A DNA stretch of 27,502 nucleotides, taken from NCBI GenBank assembly GCA_964352225.1, contig CAYGRM010000038.1, positions 1-27,502 on the forward strand, in the 5' to 3' direction. Shown here piece after piece: positions 24,712-27,502 of the stretch. Below the pieces are notes generated by a model. It was not told where the DNA came from. It did not search any database and saw nothing but the letters and a program-made list of their open reading frames with translations. This stretch comes from CAJQQY01 sp964352225 (GTDB lineage: Bacteria; Bacteroidota; Bacteroidia; Chitinophagales; Saprospiraceae). Each line of letters begins with the position of its first letter. The stretch's first letter is position 1. Position numbers and translations under genes: made by a program.

Positions 24712-24774
24712 CTCTTTTAGACCTAAAAGCACTTTAAAACTTAATACGGTTCAAAATATCAAAAAACCATTCTT

Positions 24775-27502
24775 ATGAAAAATATACCCATCAAACTGAA
24801 TCATCTAGTCGAAGAATTTCATTATTTCGAAGATAACCAAGTCTTGACTGCTTCCCATCTTAACACGGTAGTTGATTTCCTAGATCGACGTGATCGAATG
24901 ACCAGAACAAAGTTAATTGGCACCGGAATCGTCTGTGGACTTGAGGTCAATTTTGTTAATGCTAACAAGACTATTACAATTTCAAAAGGTAGTGCAATCA
25001 CCTCTGATGGAGATCTTTTGCATATAGATAACAACACTACTTTCTCACACATCAAAGCCTTTGAAGATGACAAAGCGAAGTATGAATTATTCCTCAATGG
25101 GAGTTCTCCAGTACCTCTCTTTCAGTTATTTACTGCTGACTCAAAAGAGGAAAATACTCATAGCATGCGAGGCCAAAATAACCCAGTAAAAAATATGGGA
25201 GAAATGGTTTTGATCCTATATTTAAATAGTTATTTAGAAGCTCCTGAAGATTGTACGGAAGTCGATTGTGAAAATCAAGGAATGCGTCAACGAGCTAAAT
25301 TAACACCACTTTTGATTTCCAAAAACCATCTCGATTTAATTGATCAAAAACCTGCAAATCCATATTTTTCATTGCCCGAAGTTAATATCCAAAGAGTTAA
25401 TTTTCATCAAAGTGTAATTACGCATGAAGAAAATTTACTAGCTCGATTTAGAACCGCAATTCAGCTAAGTTCTCCTAATTTGATTGCTGCTATTTTAGAA
25501 ACCTGTGGAAACAAACAAGGTGATTTTTTAAGAAACCTAGTGACTGGAATTTATCCAAATCCAGCCTCAGTTTGGCGAAGTAGATTAAATTCAATATTTC
25601 AAAATATCAATATTAATGATCGAGCTGATGTGCTTTACATTTATAATTTCATGAAAGATTTGAAAGCGGCTTATGATGAATTCAAGGAAAGCATCTTCAA
25701 TTTATGGACGGAATGTTGTCCAGACGCAACTTTGCATCCCAAACATATTAACGTACGAGAAATCTTATTGGAGAATGAAAATATCCCCGCACAATATCGT
25801 CATCATTTATGTGAGTCTCCCATTTTTAATCAGCACCATCAAAGTGTCAAAAAATCACAATTTTTACATCAAAGAATAAATGCTTTAATTGAGCATTTCG
25901 AAATACCAAATCACCAAAACTCCGCTATTCAAATCACTCCTTCCAAGTCCGGAAATGTATTGTTAGGAGAAAAATCAATTCCTGATTATTACAATGCTAA
26001 GAACTTTACGTTGAATCGATTTTGGAATTATGAAAAAACAATTCGCAACCAATTCAACTCTATTTTGAGCTCTCGTGCAAGGCTATATGATGGTTCAGAA
26101 GTTGCTCAAAATCCTTTGCTATTTTCATTTGACAAATTAGATTTTTTAAGAATTGAGGGTCACTTAGGAAAATCAAAAGCAGAAGTAGAAAAGCAATTAG
26201 AAGGTTTGAAAAAAAGGCATAATTTACCGTTTAATGTAGTTGCTATTCAAATTCAAGATGAGATAAGAACGATACGGTTACCTAGATTGAGGTTCCCAGC
26301 AGTAGATATGTTGTTCCATCATTATCGAGAAGAGTTCAATTCCAATACCAAAATTGTCGATAAATTTCATCTGGATTTAAAAGGTACTTCGGCAGTTCAA
26401 GTGGCTGATAAAAATACTCCTGAAGATGTCATGCGGGAAAATCTTGAGCGCTCAAAAGTAGAAATTAATAGTATGAAAGATGAAATGGAAGCTGCCAAAT
26501 CTCATGTCAAAACTAAGATGGGTGCTTTCGATCAAAACTACAAATTGTTCAAAACCAATTATCAAAAAGCTGCGATAAAAGGAGATTTAATTCATAAAAA
26601 TGTATTTGAATATACTCAAACAAAATATGAAACTCCCATGCAAAAATTCGTTTTGGATTATAAATTCAATCGTTTCGATGGGTTGATAAAATACTTTAGA
26701 AAGAAAAAAGAAAAGGTACAACAACAATATATTTTTGATAATTTTTTCAATCAAAATCCAGGTCTTGAATCCAAAGGTGGCGTTCCGATGGGAGGTACTT
26801 TTGTACTCGTTTATATTTCTGACGATGATGAATCTAAACAGAGAATTGTTGCTGATTTTTGTTTGCCAAATTGTTGCGTGATTGAAACTGATCCTGAAAT
26901 TGAGCCTAATGAAATTACAGAAGAAGAAATTGAAAAACCAACCATTACGGAAAAATTACCTGACATCAAGTTCATCGAAAAAATTGATTTATTTAAATAT
27001 TCTCCGATCAAATCAATTGTCGATTACAAAGTTGATTTTACCAAAGTCGATTTAATTGGTCAAATAGATGCAATTAGATTATTAAATACTGGAAATATAA
27101 ACCTTGGTGACAAGAGCGGAAATTTAGGATTGTTGGGAGAAATTCAAGACCCCAATATGCGAGGGTTACTGATGGCCATGGATACGACTGCTGAAGGAAT
27201 TCGAACCCTTGAATCTAAAGAAACTAGAACTCAAGAAGAAGATGCCAAACTAGCCTTTCTTCGTGATAATTTTGATAGTAGTTCAGAATCTATTTTAAAT
27301 TATGTTGGAGCAAAAGGCAAAGACCTAGATCTTTCTAGTGATGAAAGTCGAGCTTTGGAATTCATCGGTAAGTCAACTGAATCTTTTAAAGAAAAGGATA
27401 AATACAAAAAAATTAATAAGACAACCAAAGAACAAGAAAGTGCAAATGCCAACAAAACTGTCATCAAAGCAAAGGTTGCAAAAAATATAAAACCCAAGAA
27501 AT
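24775..27502 (+). CDS. Very large eCIS-associated protein, 3'-truncated by the window edge
   Basis: The frame runs from ATG 24775 to the right edge without a stop (909 full codons). The N-terminus (DNQVLTASHLNTVVDFLDRR, then TRTKLIGTGIVCGLEV at 43-58) matches a motif I associate with large uncharacterised proteins in Bacteroidota injection clusters. Later come LPRLRFPAVDMLFHHY, a long charged stretch of coiled-coil character (about 545-650), the block GLESKGGVPMGGTFVLVY (663-680) with ADFCLPNCC (693-701), an acidic linker rich in Glu, Ile and Pro (about 702-735), and a Lys-rich end. No enzymatic motif was recognised. It starts 113 bases after the wedge gene. A structural or baseplate-attached role (fibre, hub or cage) is an inference from position only; a cargo role is less likely given its size. 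Confidence 0.8.
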   Translation, partial: MKNIPIKLNHLVEEFHYFEDNQVLTASHLNTVVDFLDRRDRMTRTKLIGTGIVCGLEVNFVNANKTITISKGSAITSDGDLLHIDNNTTFSHIKAFEDDKAKYELFLNGSSPVPLFQLFTADSKEENTHSMRGQNNPVKNMGEMVLILYLNSYLEAPEDCTEVDCENQGMRQRAKLTPLLISKNHLDLIDQKPANPYFSLPEVNIQRVNFHQSVITHEENLLARFRTAIQLSSPNLIAAILETCGNKQGDFLRNLVTGIYPNPASVWRSRLNSIFQNININDRADVLYIYNFMKDLKAAYDEFKESIFNLWTECCPDATLHPKHINVREILLENENIPAQYRHHLCESPIFNQHHQSVKKSQFLHQRINALIEHFEIPNHQNSAIQITPSKSGNVLLGEKSIPDYYNAKNFTLNRFWNYEKTIRNQFNSILSSRARLYDGSEVAQNPLLFSFDKLDFLRIEGHLGKSKAEVEKQLEGLKKRHNLPFNVVAIQIQDEIRTIRLPRLRFPAVDMLFHHYREEFNSNTKIVDKFHLDLKGTSAVQVADKNTPEDVMRENLERSKVEINSMKDEMEAAKSHVKTKMGAFDQNYKLFKTNYQKAAIKGDLIHKNVFEYTQTKYETPMQKFVLDYKFNRFDGLIKYFRKKKEKVQQQYIFDNFFNQNPGLESKGGVPMGGTFVLVYISDDDESKQRIVADFCLPNCCVIETDPEIEPNEITEEEIEKPTITEKLPDIKFIEKIDLFKYSPIKSIVDYKVDFTKVDLIGQIDAIRLLNTGNINLGDKSGNLGLLGEIQDPNMRGLLMAMDTTAEGIRTLESKETRTQEEDAKLAFLRDNFDSSSESILNYVGAKGKDLDLSSDESRALEFIGKSTESFKEKDKYKKINKTTKEQESANANKTVIKAKVAKNIKPKK

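Noticed and set aside
1..27502. CRISPR arrays, tRNA or rRNA genes, insertion sequences
   Set aside because: No spaced direct repeats, cloverleaf-like segments with tRNA box motifs, rRNA signatures, transposase genes or terminal repeats were noticed when reading both strands; a tRNA search program would be more sensitive.

Overview
The window is AT-rich (roughly one-third G+C by eye) and reads as a chromosomal segment of a member of the Bacteroidota. Several signs agree. Promoter-like TANNTTTG boxes, the -7 element of this phylum, lie before several genes, and leaders are A-rich with no strong Shine-Dalgarno sequences. There is a GldN/PorN-like protein, a family tied to the Bacteroidota type IX secretion and gliding machinery. 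The contractile injection gene set has the form common in this phylum (DUF4255 protein, one sheath, a DUF5908 mini-protein). The order or genus cannot be fixed from the sequence alone.

Left part (1-5400): a three-gene operon for the lower meta-cleavage pathway of aromatic breakdown (2-oxopent-4-enoate hydratase cut by the left edge, acylating acetaldehyde dehydrogenase, 4-hydroxy-2-oxovalerate aldolase). Together these turn 2-oxopent-4-enoate into pyruvate and acetyl-CoA. A convergent tRNA-dihydrouridine synthase follows, and then, divergently, a long-form isocitrate dehydrogenase ending in a strong terminator.

Middle part (5400-12000): a 1156-residue cytoplasmic protein with motifs suggesting an (alpha/alpha)6-barrel enzyme of the GH94 phosphorylase type. 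Its upstream region is rich in inverted repeats and its downstream terminator is bidirectional. On the minus strand lie a secreted protein built from two GldN-like repeats, translationally coupled to a small four-helix membrane protein, and a Crp/Fnr-type regulator. A 404-base intergenic region separates this regulator from the next gene set.

Right part (12015-27502): twelve consecutive plus-strand genes of an extracellular contractile injection system (eCIS, the Afp/PVC/MAC/AlgoCIS family), cut by the right edge. The order is DUF4255 (Pvc16-like cap/terminator), sheath, tube, second tube-like protein, DUF5908 mini-protein, LysM-bearing tube-end protein, VgrG-like spike, PAAR tip, gp25, a baseplate J-like wedge protein (Afp11-like), a second large wedge protein (Afp12-like), and the start of a very large eCIS-associated protein that stays open to the edge. 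This covers the tail, spike and baseplate. The AAA+ ATPase, tape measure and any cargo must lie to the right, if present. An internal terminator after the main tube gene suggests that tail components are made in excess over baseplate parts. The system is of a known class. The less usual details are a very basic tract in the Afp11-like protein, the internal terminator with a promoter-like box, and the large uncharacterised terminal protein.
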